Source: Pseudomonas sp. BP8
Lineage (GTDB): Bacteria; Pseudomonadota; Gammaproteobacteria; Pseudomonadales; Pseudomonadaceae
Length of the DNA: 64,000 nt
Reading direction: 5' to 3'
Assembly: GCF_017875955.1 (NCBI RefSeq)
Contig: NZ_JAGINK010000001.1
Location: 3,068,501-3,132,500, forward strand
The translations under genes were made by a program, and so were the position numbers. How positions within the stretch are numbered: the first letter of the stretch is position 1; the number at the start of each line of letters is the position of its first letter. The notes beneath the pieces are model-generated. The model saw only the letters and a list, made by a program, of their open reading frames with translations, was not told the DNA's origin and did not search any database. Positions 17,229 to 26,676 of this stretch are shown piece after piece.

Positions 17229-19115
17229 TCAGCTGTGCGGAGACGAATGCTCGCCACCGGCATACTGCGCCTTCAAATGACCGTGCTCATCCAGCAGCCA
17301 GGCATCCATCACCTCACGCACCACGGGCCCCGCCACGCGGCCTCCGGCCTCACCGTTCTCGATCATTACCGCGACCACGATCGAGGGATGATCGGCCGGC
17401 GCAAAGCCGACGAACAAGGCGTTGTCACGGTGCCGCTCGAGGGTCTTGTTGCGGTTGTAACGCTCGCCCTGTCGAATCGCCACCACCTGCGCCGTACCAC
17501 TCTTGCCGGCAATCCGGTACTGCGCCCCGGCCGCTGAAGCACGGGCGATGCCGCGCGGGTCGTGCATGACCATTTGCATGCCCTGGCTGACCTGGTCCCA
17601 GGCGCGCTTGTCGTGCAAGACGATGTCGGGCATCGGGTTGGGGTCGACCGGCTGCTCGCCGTCGACGGTCATGGCCAGGTGCGGACGGTGCCAGACGCCC
17701 TTGCTCGCCAGCAGGCTGGTGGCCTGGGCCAGTTGCAAGGGGGTGACCTGCATGTAGCCCTGGCCAATGCCGAGGATCAACGTCTCGCCCGGGAACCAGG
17801 CCTGGCGGCGGGTGGCGCGCTTCCATTGCGCCGACGGCATCAACCCGGCGGCTTCCTCGAACATGTCCAGCGAAACCTTCTGGCCGAGGCCGAACTCAGC
17901 CATGTAGTCATGCAGGCGGTCGATGCCGAGCTTGTGCGCGAGGTCATAGAAGTAGGTGTCGTTGGAGCGCATGATCGCGCTGTACATGTCCACCCAGCCA
18001 TCGCCGCTGCGGTTCCAGTTGCGGTACTTGTGCGCGTAGTTGGGCAACTCGTAGTAGCCCGGATCGAACACCCGGCTGGCAGGGGTGATGACGCCGCTGT
18101 CGAGGCCGGCAATGGCCACCTCCGGCTTGACCGTCGAGCCCGGAGCGTACAGCCCGCGCAGCACGCGGTTGAACAGTGGCCGGTCGATCGAGTCCCGCAG
18201 CGCGGCGTATTGCTTGAAGCTGATGCCTTTGACGAACAGATTGGGGTCGAAGCTGGGCTTGCTGACCATCGCCAAGACGTCGCCGGTGGCCGGGTCCAGC
18301 GCCACCACCGAGCCGCGGCGGTCGCCCAGGGCCTTTTCCGCGGCCTGCTGCAGGTGCGCATCCAGGCTCAGGACGATGTTCTGACCGGGGGTCGGGTCCT
18401 GGTGGCGCAGCACGCGCATGACCCGGCCTTGGGCGTTGGTCTCGACCTCTTCGTAGCCGACGTGGCCGTGCAGCTGGTTTTCGTAGAAGCGCTCGACGCC
18501 GGTCTTGCCGATCGACTGGGTGCCACGGTACTCGGTGCTGTCGAGGCTCTTGGCTTCTTTTTCGTTGATGCGCCCGACATAGCCGACCGAGTGGGCGAAG
18601 TGTTCGTTCAGCGGGTATTCGCGGATGAACTGCGCTTCGACGTCGAGCCCGGGCAGGCGGAACTGGTTGACCGCAATCAGGGCGATCTGCTCCTCCGTCA
18701 GGCCGACCATCAGCGTGACGGGTTCGAACGGCTTGCGGCCGCGGCGCAGGTCCTTGTCGAACTGGTGGCGGTCGTCCTCGGCCAGGCCGAGGATCTGCGC
18801 CAGGCTGTCGAGCACCTTGGCCGAGTCGCCGGCCCGCTCGCGGGTCATGGTCAGGTTGAAGCTGGGCTTGTTGTCGGCCAGCACCACGCCATTGCGGTCG
18901 TAGATCAGGCCGCGCTCGGGTGCGATCGGCAGTATGTGCACACGGTTGTTTTCCGACACTGCGGTCTGCTGGTCGTGCTGGACTACCTGCAACACATACA
19001 GCCGACCGACCAGCACTGCCACCAGGCCGATAGTCAGGGCGGCACACACCGCCAGGCGGCGGTTGACCAGGTGCTTTTCCTTTTCGTGGTCCTTGAGGGG
19101 GATGGGCTGGGGCAT
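17229..19115 (-). CDS. mrdA: Penicillin-binding protein 2 paralogue (peptidoglycan transpeptidase)
   Basis: A 628-residue class B penicillin-binding protein. One N-terminal membrane anchor (about residues 19-43) precedes the dimerisation domain and the transpeptidase domain, which has the active-site STVK at 327-330, SND at 384-386 and KSGT at 538-541. The KSGT variant is normal for PBP2. It cross-links peptidoglycan in the periplasm, with a RodA-type polymerase as usual partner. No rodA, rlpA or mreBCD is adjacent, so this appears to be the second, stand-alone PBP2 that P. putida strains carry besides the one in the rod operon. It is monocistronic here. Confidence 0.88.
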   Translation of the reverse strand: MPQPIPLKDHEKEKHLVNRRLAVCAALTIGLVAVLVGRLYVLQVVQHDQQTAVSENNRVHILPIAPERGLIYDRNGVVLADNKPSFNLTMTRERAGDSAKVLDSLAQILGLAEDDRHQFDKDLRRGRKPFEPVTLMVGLTEEQIALIAVNQFRLPGLDVEAQFIREYPLNEHFAHSVGYVGRINEKEAKSLDSTEYRGTQSIGKTGVERFYENQLHGHVGYEEVETNAQGRVMRVLRHQDPTPGQNIVLSLDAHLQQAAEKALGDRRGSVVALDPATGDVLAMVSKPSFDPNLFVKGISFKQYAALRDSIDRPLFNRVLRGLYAPGSTVKPEVAIAGLDSGVITPASRVFDPGYYELPNYAHKYRNWNRSGDGWVDMYSAIMRSNDTYFYDLAHKLGIDRLHDYMAEFGLGQKVSLDMFEEAAGLMPSAQWKRATRRQAWFPGETLILGIGQGYMQVTPLQLAQATSLLASKGVWHRPHLAMTVDGEQPVDPNPMPDIVLHDKRAWDQVSQGMQMVMHDPRGIARASAAGAQYRIAGKSGTAQVVAIRQGERYNRNKTLERHRDNALFVGFAPADHPSIVVAVMIENGEAGGRVAGPVVREVMDAWLLDEHGHLKAQYAGGEHSSPHS

Positions 19116-19642
19116 GCGGGCTCTTCAGGGGGAGCGCCACTCCCCGTGGGAGCGGGCGCGCGTTAACCGGGGCGGCGATGCTACGCAACCACTCCTGAGC
19201 GCTCAAGGCAGGTGACCCCGGCGCTGTCGGGCAAGCGGCAGGACAGCCCCGCTAGCACTGCGCTCACGGCCAATATGAAGATTCGTTCATGTCGCTCGCC
19301 GTTGCGCTTCACGCGGCTGCGGTTGGAGCAGCGAGCGCGGCAGGGCCAGCCTCTGCGCATCGTTGTAGAAGTGGTCGGCCCTCTGTATATTGCGCGCCGA
19401 ATGATGGCTTAGTGCCACTTGTCGTTGTTATCCCCACTTTCGTTGTTCGAGCCTGGACCTGGGTGCTGCGTTCTATTCAGGCTCTGGGCACGCGCACGCG
19501 TATTCATTCTTCATCGATAACCTACAAACCATGCCTTGTCTGCCGCGTTGAAGGGGCCAATAGCGTGCATGCCCACATGCCCAGCGGGCGGGTTTGTTCG
19601 ATCAGTATCTGTTAATAGACGTTCACACTAAGGATTGTGCAA
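19116..19642. other. Intergenic region without a supported gene
   Basis: Between the divergent PBP2 and chemoreceptor genes there are about 520 bases. Open frames in it have no family resemblance or ribosome-binding site. An ATCGATAA at 19513-19520 recalls the -10 box of flagellar sigma-28 promoters, but no matching -35 is present. I see nothing else that can be named. Confidence 0.4.
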
Positions 19643-21226
19643 ATGTTCGATGCGATTGCTAAGGCGTTGGCTGACATGAGTGTCAGGGCCAAACTGACCT
19701 TGGGCTTCATGCTGGTTCTATTGCTCACGGTGGTGATTGCCGGGATCGGCTGGAATGCCCTCAGGTCGCTGGGGGAGCGCAGTGCCAAGCTCAGTGCGAT
19801 TGCCACCATCAATGAGCTCGCGCGGGACATGCGCATTGCCCGCCTGAGCTACACCCTGACGCCGGATCCTGTTCATGCACAGTCGGTGGTGAAGGTGATG
19901 GATGAGATCAAGCGGACCATCGACAAGCTCGCTAAAGACTTCACCGCCCCCAGCGATCTGCGTGCGATCAGCCAGGCCAATACCGCCGTGGAAAATTATG
20001 CTGTGCATTTCCAGGATTTTATCCGCGCCGTGCAAGCGAACAACGAAGCCGCAGTGAAACAGGCTCAGGCGGCACTCGATGTCGATATCAAAAGCCTGTT
20101 TGCCATGTGCGGGGAGTTATCCGATAGCCAGTCGCGCAAACGAGACCATGAAGTCGCCGGCTCAGTTGAGCGGCTGATCGTTGCCACGCTGCTGGCGCTG
20201 CTGCTCGGTATCGGCGCTGCCTGGGTGATTACCCGGCTGATCGTGCTGCCGTTGAAGCAGGCGCTGGAAAGCGCTGAACGGGTTGCCGATGGCGACCTTA
20301 GCCATGACCTGCAGGTCACCCGCCGGGATGAGCTGGGGATGCTCCAGTCGAGCATGCAGCGCATGACCTTGAACCTGCGCGAGTTGATGGGTGGGCTGCG
20401 TGACGGTGTGGTCCAGATCGCCAGCGCCGCAGAGCAGTTGTCTGCAGTAACCGAGCAGACCAGTGCCGGGGTCAACAGCCAGAAAGTTGAGACCGATCAA
20501 GTGGCCACGGCCATGAACGAGATGGTAACGACCGTCCAGGACGTTGCACGCAACGCCGAGCAGGCCTCCAACGCAGCAGTCGATGCTGCCCAGCAAGCGC
20601 GTGAAAGCGACAACGTGGTCACCCAGGCCATTGCCCAGATCAGCCACCTTGATGTTGAAGTGGGTCACTCGACCACTGCGATGGCCGAGCTCAAGCGTGA
20701 GAGCGACAAGATCGGTACGGTGCTGGATGTGATCAAGTCGGTGGCCCAGCAGACCAACCTGCTCGCCTTGAACGCGGCGATCGAGGCGGCGCGGGCCGGT
20801 GAGGCCGGTCGTGGCTTTGCCGTGGTCGCCGATGAGGTGCGCAGCCTGGCGCAGCGCACGCAGGTTTCTACCGAAGAAATCGAGGCGCTGATCGGCGGCT
20901 TGCATCGCGGCACGCAAGAGGTGGCCGACAGCCTGGAGAAAAGCCGCGAGCTGACCACCAACAGTGTTGAACTGACCCGCCGTGCGGGCACTTCGCTGAT
21001 GAGTATCAGCCGTTCGGTAGCCACGATCGAGTCGATGAACGTGCAGATTGCCACGGCCTCGGAGCAGCAGAGTGCGGTTGCCGAAGAGATCAATCGCAGC
21101 GTCCTCAGTGTGCGCGAAGTGTCTGAGCACACGGCGGCGGCGAGCGAGCAGACGGCCGCTTCGAGTGTCGAACTGGCACGTCTCGGGCAACACCTGCAGA
21201 GCCTGGTCGGCAAGTTCAAGCTCTGA
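19643..21226 (+). CDS. Methyl-accepting chemotaxis protein
   Basis: A 527-residue chemoreceptor. Transmembrane helix 1 (about residues 17-35) is followed by a mainly helical periplasmic sensor of about 145 residues that looks like a four-helix bundle, then helix 2 (about 185-205), a HAMP domain and a long cytoplasmic coiled coil. The conserved tip [19 protein letters not shown] is present. The ATG at 19643 has AAGGA at a good spacing; the GTG two codons earlier is too close to it. The protein would signal through CheA/CheW at the pole. The C-terminus lacks a CheR-binding pentapeptide. The ligand is not predictable from sequence. Confidence 0.9.
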   Translation: MFDAIAKALADMSVRAKLTLGFMLVLLLTVVIAGIGWNALRSLGERSAKLSAIATINELARDMRIARLSYTLTPDPVHAQSVVKVMDEIKRTIDKLAKDFTAPSDLRAISQANTAVENYAVHFQDFIRAVQANNEAAVKQAQAALDVDIKSLFAMCGELSDSQSRKRDHEVAGSVERLIVATLLALLLGIGAAWVITRLIVLPLKQALESAERVADGDLSHDLQVTRRDELGMLQSSMQRMTLNLRELMGGLRDGVVQIASAAEQLSAVTEQTSAGVNSQKVETDQVATAMNEMVTTVQDVARNAEQASNAAVDAAQQARESDNVVTQAIAQISHLDVEVGHSTTAMAELKRESDKIGTVLDVIKSVAQQTNLLALNAAIEAARAGEAGRGFAVVADEVRSLAQRTQVSTEEIEALIGGLHRGTQEVADSLEKSRELTTNSVELTRRAGTSLMSISRSVATIESMNVQIATASEQQSAVAEEINRSVLSVREVSEHTAAASEQTAASSVELARLGQHLQSLVGKFKL

Positions 21227-21295
21227 GCACGCGACTTTTTGCATTTGTCGCCCACGCTGGCAATAATCTCGGCTTTTTCACAGGAGTAACGCCGC

Positions 21296-21634
21296 ATGCA
21301 AACACGTAGCCTGGAGGCCGAGATTTTTTTCAGCCTGCCTTCCCATGTCTGGGTCTTGCTGGTTGCCGGCGTCATTGCCTTTGTCGGGTTGAGGATGGCT
21401 GAACAGTCGGGCAATCGCGAAAGTCTGTTGCGCATCGCGACGTATGCGGCGTTGCTGGCCTTGGCGATCATCCCCAACGGTGTCTACCTGCTGTTTACGC
21501 CGACACCCGACATGCCTGAACTGCTTGTGCAAGGCGGATCGTTGCCAAACTACTACGGGCTTTTCGCCCTCGATGCGTTCTACGTATTCGCTGGGTGGAT
21601 GCTCAGCTGGGTGATCCGCAGCCGCCTGGACTGA
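21296..21634 (+). CDS. Small integral membrane protein of unknown function
   Basis: A 112-residue protein with AGGAG upstream of its ATG. It has three hydrophobic segments (about residues 17-33, 45-63 and 88-107) separated by short polar loops. No catalytic motif is recognised. It follows the chemoreceptor by 69 bases on the same strand and may be cotranscribed. Conserved hypothetical proteins of this shape are common in Pseudomonas, but I cannot name a family. Confidence 0.6.
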   Translation: MQTRSLEAEIFFSLPSHVWVLLVAGVIAFVGLRMAEQSGNRESLLRIATYAALLALAIIPNGVYLLFTPTPDMPELLVQGGSLPNYYGLFALDAFYVFAGWMLSWVIRSRLD

Positions 21635-21724
21635 GGACGCTCTGGCGCAGACCGCTAGACAGTTTTTTGTTAGGTCTGGAGCATATTTTTACTCGTTTTC
21701 CTCCCGCCGAGAGTGGCGCACCAT

Positions 21725-21769
21725 CTCCCACATCAATAACAACTGACCGGCTCACGGTCGATGTGGGAG
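21725..21769 (+). promoter_or_regulatory. Hairpin enclosing the ribosome-binding site of the PuuC-like gene
   Basis: CTCCCACATC (21725-21734) pairs perfectly with GATGTGGGAG (21760-21769), and an inner GACCG/CGGTC stem with a GCTCA loop stacks on it. The last five bases of the right arm, GGGAG, are the Shine-Dalgarno element of the GTG start at 21776. In the folded leader the site would be hidden. Confidence 0.5.
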
Positions 21770-21775
21770 TACAGC

Positions 21776-23266
21776 GTGTTCGACCTCAACCACTGGCAGC
21801 AGCGGGCTGCCCGGCAAACGTTCATCGACAAGGCCCTGATTGGCGGCCAGCAGTTAGACAGCGCATCCGGGGCCACCTTCGATGCAATCAACCCAGCCAC
21901 CAACCAGCTGCTTGCGCGTGTAGCGGCGTGCGGCGAAGCCGAGGTCGATCTGGCGGTGCGCAGCGCTCGCCGGGCGTTCACTGACGGCCCTTGGAAGCGC
22001 ATGGCGCCGGCTGAGCGCAAGAAGATCCTGCTCAAGCTCGCCGAACTGCTGCTGGCCCATCGCGAAGAGCTGGCCCTGCTCGACTCGCTGAACATGGGCA
22101 AGCCGGTCATGGATGCCTACAACATCGACGTACCTGGCGCTGCGCACGTGTTCGCCTGGTATGGCGAGGCGCTCGATAAGGTGTATGACCAGGTTGCGCC
22201 CACCGCTGCCAATGCGCTGGCGACCATCACCCGGCAAGCCTTGGGTGTGGTGGCTGCCGTTGTGCCGTGGAACTTCCCCTTGGACATGGCCGCCTGGAAG
22301 CTGGCCCCGGCCCTGGCCGCGGGCAACAGTGTGGTGTTGAAACCTGCCGAGCAGTCGCCGTTCTCCGCTTTGCGGCTGGGCCAGCTCGCGCTGGAGGCCG
22401 GTATCCCGGAGGGTGTGCTCAACGTTGTGCCGGGCCTGGGCGAAAGTGCCGGCAGGGCGCTGGGGTTGCATCCGGATGTCGATTGCCTGGTGTTCACTGG
22501 CTCGACCCAGGTCGGCAAGTACTTCATGCAGTACGCCGCGCAGTCCAACCTCAAGCAGGTCTGGCTGGAGTGCGGCGGCAAGAGCCCGAACCTGGTGTTT
22601 GCCGACTGCCAGGACCTGGACCTGGCTGCAGAGAAGGCCGCTTTCGGGATCTTCTTCAATCAGGGTGAAGTGTGTTCGGCCAACTCGCGGCTGTACGTGC
22701 AGCGCTCGATTCATGACGAGTTTGTCGAGCGATTGCTGGCCAAAGCGCGCGCGTGGATGCCGGGTGATCCGCTCAATCCAGCCAGCACGGCCGGTGCGAT
22801 CGTCGACAGTGAGCAGACCGCGCGCATCATGCGCGCCATCGAGCACGCCGGGAATCAGGGCGCGAAGCTGCTGTGCGGGGGCGAGCAGATGACGATCAAT
22901 GGCTCGTCGAACTTCATTCAACCGACGATCTTTGGCGACGTTGACAGTGCGCATAGCCTGGCGCGCGACGAGGTATTTGGCCCTGTCTTGGCGGTCAGCG
23001 CGTTTGATACGGAAGAGGAGGCTGTGCAGCAGGCCAATGACAGCATCTATGGTTTGGCCGCTTCGGTGTGGAGTGATGATCTGAACCGTGCGCATCGTGT
23101 GGCAAAGGCGCTGAATGTGGGGACGGTTTCGGTGAATAGCGTGGATGCGCTGGATGTTGCCGTGCCGTTTGGTGGCGGCAAGCAGTCCGGGTTTGGGCGG
23201 GATTTGTCATTGCACTCGTTCGACAAGTACACCCAGTTGAAAACCACCTGGTTCCAGTTGCGCTAG
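21776..23266 (+). CDS. puuC: Aldehyde dehydrogenase, gamma-glutamyl-gamma-aminobutyraldehyde type (PuuC/KauB-like)
   Basis: A 496-residue NAD(P)-dependent aldehyde dehydrogenase. It has the PWNFPLDMAAWKLAPALAAG substrate/cofactor region, FTGSTQVGK, the general-base ECGGKSP motif, and the catalytic cysteine in NQGEVCSANSR. The closest family by eye is PuuC/KauB, which oxidises aminobutyraldehyde-type products of polyamine or guanidinobutyrate breakdown. The GTG at 21776 with GGGAG six bases upstream is preferred over the ATG five codons earlier. The adjacent SpuC-like transaminase and amine permease support a role in putrescine or related amine catabolism; the transaminase makes the aldehyde and this enzyme oxidises it. 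Confidence 0.82.
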   Translation: MFDLNHWQQRAARQTFIDKALIGGQQLDSASGATFDAINPATNQLLARVAACGEAEVDLAVRSARRAFTDGPWKRMAPAERKKILLKLAELLLAHREELALLDSLNMGKPVMDAYNIDVPGAAHVFAWYGEALDKVYDQVAPTAANALATITRQALGVVAAVVPWNFPLDMAAWKLAPALAAGNSVVLKPAEQSPFSALRLGQLALEAGIPEGVLNVVPGLGESAGRALGLHPDVDCLVFTGSTQVGKYFMQYAAQSNLKQVWLECGGKSPNLVFADCQDLDLAAEKAAFGIFFNQGEVCSANSRLYVQRSIHDEFVERLLAKARAWMPGDPLNPASTAGAIVDSEQTARIMRAIEHAGNQGAKLLCGGEQMTINGSSNFIQPTIFGDVDSAHSLARDEVFGPVLAVSAFDTEEEAVQQANDSIYGLAASVWSDDLNRAHRVAKALNVGTVSVNSVDALDVAVPFGGGKQSGFGRDLSLHSFDKYTQLKTTWFQLR

Positions 23267-23319
23267 CCGAGCGGCGCTCTGGTTTTCGTTTGGCTTGCGC
23301 CTGCCGGGGCCGCAGTGCG

Positions 23320-23416
23320 GCCCTTTCGCGACACAAGGCCGCTCCCACAACAGTCGCCGTCGTTCTGAAGCCTTGCACGGTAGCTCTGTGGGAGCGGCCT
23401 TGTGTCGCGAAAGGGC
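23320..23416. repeat. Inverted REP pair with perfect 30-base arms
   Basis: The left arm (23320-23349, starting GCCCTTTCGCGACACAAGG) is the exact reverse complement of the right arm (23387-23416), with 37 bases between. The transcript can form a long hairpin between the dehydrogenase and aminotransferase genes. The rest of the 350-base gap holds no gene. Confidence 0.85.
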
Positions 23417-23614
23417 TGCGCAGCAGCCCGCAACGTGACAGTCCCCTTGCCGCCTGGAGGCCGCTTCCGGCGGTGCTTTGCGTGCCTGTAAATCCCCCGC
23501 CACAGGCCTCTGGTCAACTCACCCCAACGGGTGATTTCGGGGCGTCTGCCGGCGTGGGAGCATTCCCTGGAACCTTGCTTTCGGCGCAAGACCCACAACA
23601 AAGAGAACACCACC

Positions 23615-24997
23615 ATGAACGCTCCTTTCGCCCCGCAACGCCAGACCCAGGACTACCAGAAGGCCGACGCCGCTCACCATATCCATGCCTTCCTCGACCA
23701 GAAGGCGCTCAACGCCGAAGGCCCGCGGGTGATGGTCCGTGGCGAGCGCCTGCACCTGTGGGACAACGACGGCAACCGCTACCTCGACGGCATGTCCGGC
23801 CTGTGGTGCACCCAGCTGGGTTACGGGCGCAAGGACCTGACTGCCGCGGCTGCCGCGCAGATGGATCAACTGGCGTACTACAACCTGTTTTTCCACACCA
23901 CCCACCCGGCGGTGATCGAACTCTCCGAACTGCTGTTCAGCCTGCTGCCGGGCCACTACAGCCATGTCATCTACACCAACTCCGGTTCCGAAGCCAACGA
24001 AGTACTGATTCGCACCGTGCGTCGCTACTGGCAAGTGGTCGGCAAGCCGCAGAAGAAGATCATGATCGGCCGCTGGAACGGGTACCACGGTTCGACCCTG
24101 GCGGCCACGGCGCTCGGCGGCATGAAGTTCATGCACGAGATGGGCGGGATGATCCCGGATGTCGCCCACATCGATGAACCTTACTGGTACGCCGAAGGCG
24201 GCGAGTTGACCCCGGCCGAGTTCGGGCGTCGCTGCGCCCTGCAACTGGAACAGAAGATCCTCGAACTGGGTGCCGACAACGTCGCCGGGTTCATTGCCGA
24301 GCCGTTCCAGGGGGCGGGCGGCATGATCTTCCCGCCTGAGAGCTACTGGCCGGAAATTCAGCGGATCTGCCGCCAGTACGATGTACTGCTGTGCGCCGAT
24401 GAAGTGATTGGTGGTTTCGGCCGCACCGGCGAGTGGTTTGCCCACGAGCATTTCGGTTTCGAGCCGGACACCCTGTCTATCGCCAAGGGGCTGACGTCGG
24501 GTTACGTGCCCATGGGTGGCCTGGTGCTGGGCAAGCGCATCGCCGATGCGTTGGTGGAGCGGGGCGGGGTGTTCGCCCACGGCCTGACCTACTCCGGCCA
24601 CCCGGTTGCCGCAGCGGTCGCCTTGGCCAACCTCACGGCATTGCGCGATGAAGGCATTGTGCGCCAGGTGAAAGACGACACCGGCCCTTACTTGCAGCAA
24701 CTGCTGCATGAAGCGTTCGGCGATCATCCGCTGATCGGTGAAATCCAGGGCACCGGCCTGGTTGCCGCGTTGCAGTTTGCCGAAGACAAGGCCACACGCA
24801 AGCGCTTCGTCAACGAAAACGACCTGGCCTGGCAATGCCGCACCTTCGGCTTCGAAGAGGGCGTGATCATCCGCTCGACCCTCGGCCGCATGATCATGGC
24901 ACCCGCTCTGGTGGCCACACGCGCCGAGCTCGACGAACTGGTCGAGAAGACCCGCATTGCCGTCGACCGCACGGCACGGCTGATCGGCAAGCGCTGA
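23615..24997 (+). CDS. spuC: Polyamine:pyruvate aminotransferase (SpuC-like, class III)
   Basis: A 460-residue fold-type I, class III aminotransferase. Visible elements are the DGMSGLWCTQLGYGR entry region, SGSEANE at about 123-129, the PLP-contacting aspartate in ADEVIGGFGRTG (D262) and the Schiff-base lysine in SIAKGLTSGY (K291). The length and the FFHTTHP and GYHGSTLAATALGGMKFMHEM segments match SpuC-type putrescine/cadaverine:pyruvate transaminases, which are related to omega-transaminases. The ATG at 23615 was chosen since similarity begins at MNAPF. The product aldehyde is probably the substrate of the PuuC-like enzyme upstream. The amine actually used is an inference. Confidence 0.82.
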   Translation: MNAPFAPQRQTQDYQKADAAHHIHAFLDQKALNAEGPRVMVRGERLHLWDNDGNRYLDGMSGLWCTQLGYGRKDLTAAAAAQMDQLAYYNLFFHTTHPAVIELSELLFSLLPGHYSHVIYTNSGSEANEVLIRTVRRYWQVVGKPQKKIMIGRWNGYHGSTLAATALGGMKFMHEMGGMIPDVAHIDEPYWYAEGGELTPAEFGRRCALQLEQKILELGADNVAGFIAEPFQGAGGMIFPPESYWPEIQRICRQYDVLLCADEVIGGFGRTGEWFAHEHFGFEPDTLSIAKGLTSGYVPMGGLVLGKRIADALVERGGVFAHGLTYSGHPVAAAVALANLTALRDEGIVRQVKDDTGPYLQQLLHEAFGDHPLIGEIQGTGLVAALQFAEDKATRKRFVNENDLAWQCRTFGFEEGVIIRSTLGRMIMAPALVATRAELDELVEKTRIAVDRTARLIGKR

Positions 24998-25117
24998 CGT
25001 CAACGGCGACTTCCCCGGCCCCGGGGTGTCGCCAGCCTTCCCAGTGAAGCGTTCTTCAACAGTGTCGAGTTCGCTCGACACTGCAGGCGTCCTGTATCAA
25101 ATTCTCAGGAGTTGGCA

Positions 25118-26497
25118 ATGCACACAACAATAACCACAGTCGATACGCCCTCCCATCATTCGCCGTCGCAAACAGCCTGTTCGGGCCGCTTTCGAAAGTC
25201 CATGGGGCTCACCGCGCTGGTGCTGTTCGGGCTGGCCTACATGGTGCCGCTGGCGGTGTTCACCACCTATGGCCTAGTGACCCAGATGACCAGGGGACAC
25301 TTGCCCACCGCCTACCTGCTGACCCTCGCCGCCATGCTGCTGACCGCTTACAGCTACGGGCGCATGGTCCAGGCCCACCCGTATTCGGGGTCCGTGTATT
25401 CCTACACCCGCAAGGCCTTTGGCAGCTACTTCGGGTTTATCGCGGGCTGGACTCTGCTACTCGACTATATCTTCCTGCCGCTGCTCAGTTACCTGCTGAT
25501 CGGCATCTACATGTCTGAATACTTTCCGGCGATCCCTGCCTGGGTGTGGGTGCTCGGCTCGATTGGCCTGGTGACCTTCCTCAACCTGATCGGCATCGAG
25601 TCGGTGACGCGGGTCAACTGGATCCTGGTGGTGGTCCAGTTGGTGTTCATCGTCGTTTTTGTCGCCTTGTCGATACACAACCTGGACGCCCAGGCGGAGC
25701 CGGTCTCGCTGTTCAAGCCGTTCCATCATGAAGGTTTCAGCGTGCCGCTGGTGATGGCTGGGGCAGCGGTGCTGTGCCTGTCATTCCTGGGTTTTGACGC
25801 CGTCTCGACCCTGGCCGAGGAGACCACCGATCCGAAGTCGCGGATCCCGTTGGCGATCATGGTGGTGTCACTGGTCGGCGGTCTGCTGTTTCTGCTGGTG
25901 TCGTATTTCGCCCAGTTGGTCTTTCCGGAGTGGAGCACCTTTGCCGACCCGGACTCGGCGTCGGTCGACGTCATGCGACGGGTCGGCGGCGAGCTGTTGG
26001 TGACAGCGTTTACCGCTACCTACGTGGCCGGTTGTTTCGCCTCGGCGATGGTCTCCCAGGCCAGCGTTTCGCGGGTCTTGTTCGCCATGGGCCGGGACGG
26101 CGCACTGCCACGCGTGTTTGGCCGGTTGGTGTCGAAAAAGCGCGTGCCGGCCAGCGCTATCATGCTGGTCAGCGTGCTGTCGTTGATTGCGTTGGTGATC
26201 AGCCTGGATACCGTCGCCCACATGATCAGTTTTGGCGCGCTGTTTGCCTTCTCGGCGGTGAACCTGGCGGTGGTCAAGCACTACCTGGTCGGCGAGAAGC
26301 TGCGTGGCACCCGCAATTACCTGCTGTACGGCGGTATTCCGGCGTTGGGCTTTCTCAGCACGATCTGGCTGTGGACCAGCCTGTCGAGCCTGTCGTTCAT
26401 GATCGGGCTGGGCTGGATGGGGGCAGGTTTGCTGTGCCTGCTCGGGCTGACCCGGGCGTTTCGGGTGAAGCTGCCAGAGCTGCAGATGGCCGAGTGA
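25118..26497 (+). CDS. APC-superfamily amino acid/polyamine permease (PuuP-like)
   Basis: A 459-residue inner-membrane transporter with about 12 helices. The start MGLTALVLFGLAYMVPLAVF after a 28-residue polar leader, plus YSYTRKAFGSYFGFIAGWTLLLDY, place it with the PuuP/YbaT-like APC carriers. The ATG at 25118 has AGGAG at a spacing of 6. It follows the aminotransferase by 120 bases on the same strand, so it probably imports the amine that the two enzymes degrade. It could also carry a related amino acid. Confidence 0.82.
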   Translation: MHTTITTVDTPSHHSPSQTACSGRFRKSMGLTALVLFGLAYMVPLAVFTTYGLVTQMTRGHLPTAYLLTLAAMLLTAYSYGRMVQAHPYSGSVYSYTRKAFGSYFGFIAGWTLLLDYIFLPLLSYLLIGIYMSEYFPAIPAWVWVLGSIGLVTFLNLIGIESVTRVNWILVVVQLVFIVVFVALSIHNLDAQAEPVSLFKPFHHEGFSVPLVMAGAAVLCLSFLGFDAVSTLAEETTDPKSRIPLAIMVVSLVGGLLFLLVSYFAQLVFPEWSTFADPDSASVDVMRRVGGELLVTAFTATYVAGCFASAMVSQASVSRVLFAMGRDGALPRVFGRLVSKKRVPASAIMLVSVLSLIALVISLDTVAHMISFGALFAFSAVNLAVVKHYLVGEKLRGTRNYLLYGGIPALGFLSTIWLWTSLSSLSFMIGLGWMGAGLLCLLGLTRAFRVKLPELQMAE

Positions 26498-26518
26498 ATC
26501 GGGATCGGCATTGCCAGT

Positions 26519-26561
26519 GCCGGCCTCTTCGCGATCCGTCTTGCCTCGCGAAGAGGCCGGC
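26519..26561. terminator. REP-type hairpin after the permease gene
   Basis: GCCGGCCTCTTCGCG (26519-26533) and CGCGAAGAGGCCGGC (26547-26561) form a perfect 15-base stem with a 13-base loop. It lies just after the permease stop and before the sit operon. No T-run follows, so it is a REP-type barrier rather than a standard intrinsic terminator. Confidence 0.6.
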
Positions 26562-26676
26562 GTTGCCATCTGCCCGGCACCGCTCCATACTCGAAGCCAT
26601 CAAGCCAATTGCAGAAAAAGTTGGCAGCCCCACCGTGAACCTAGCCGTTTCCTCTGACGTGAAGTGGAAGTGACGG

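Noticed and set aside
19494..19520. A flagellar sigma-28 promoter for the chemoreceptor gene
   Set aside because: ATCGATAA resembles the -10 box, but the TAAA-type -35 element is missing and the distance to the gene is over 120 bases.
21595..21984. A 129-codon plus-strand frame between the membrane protein and aldehyde dehydrogenase genes
   Set aside because: It overlaps both genes in another frame, and it crosses the leader hairpin; no similarity or ribosome-binding site.
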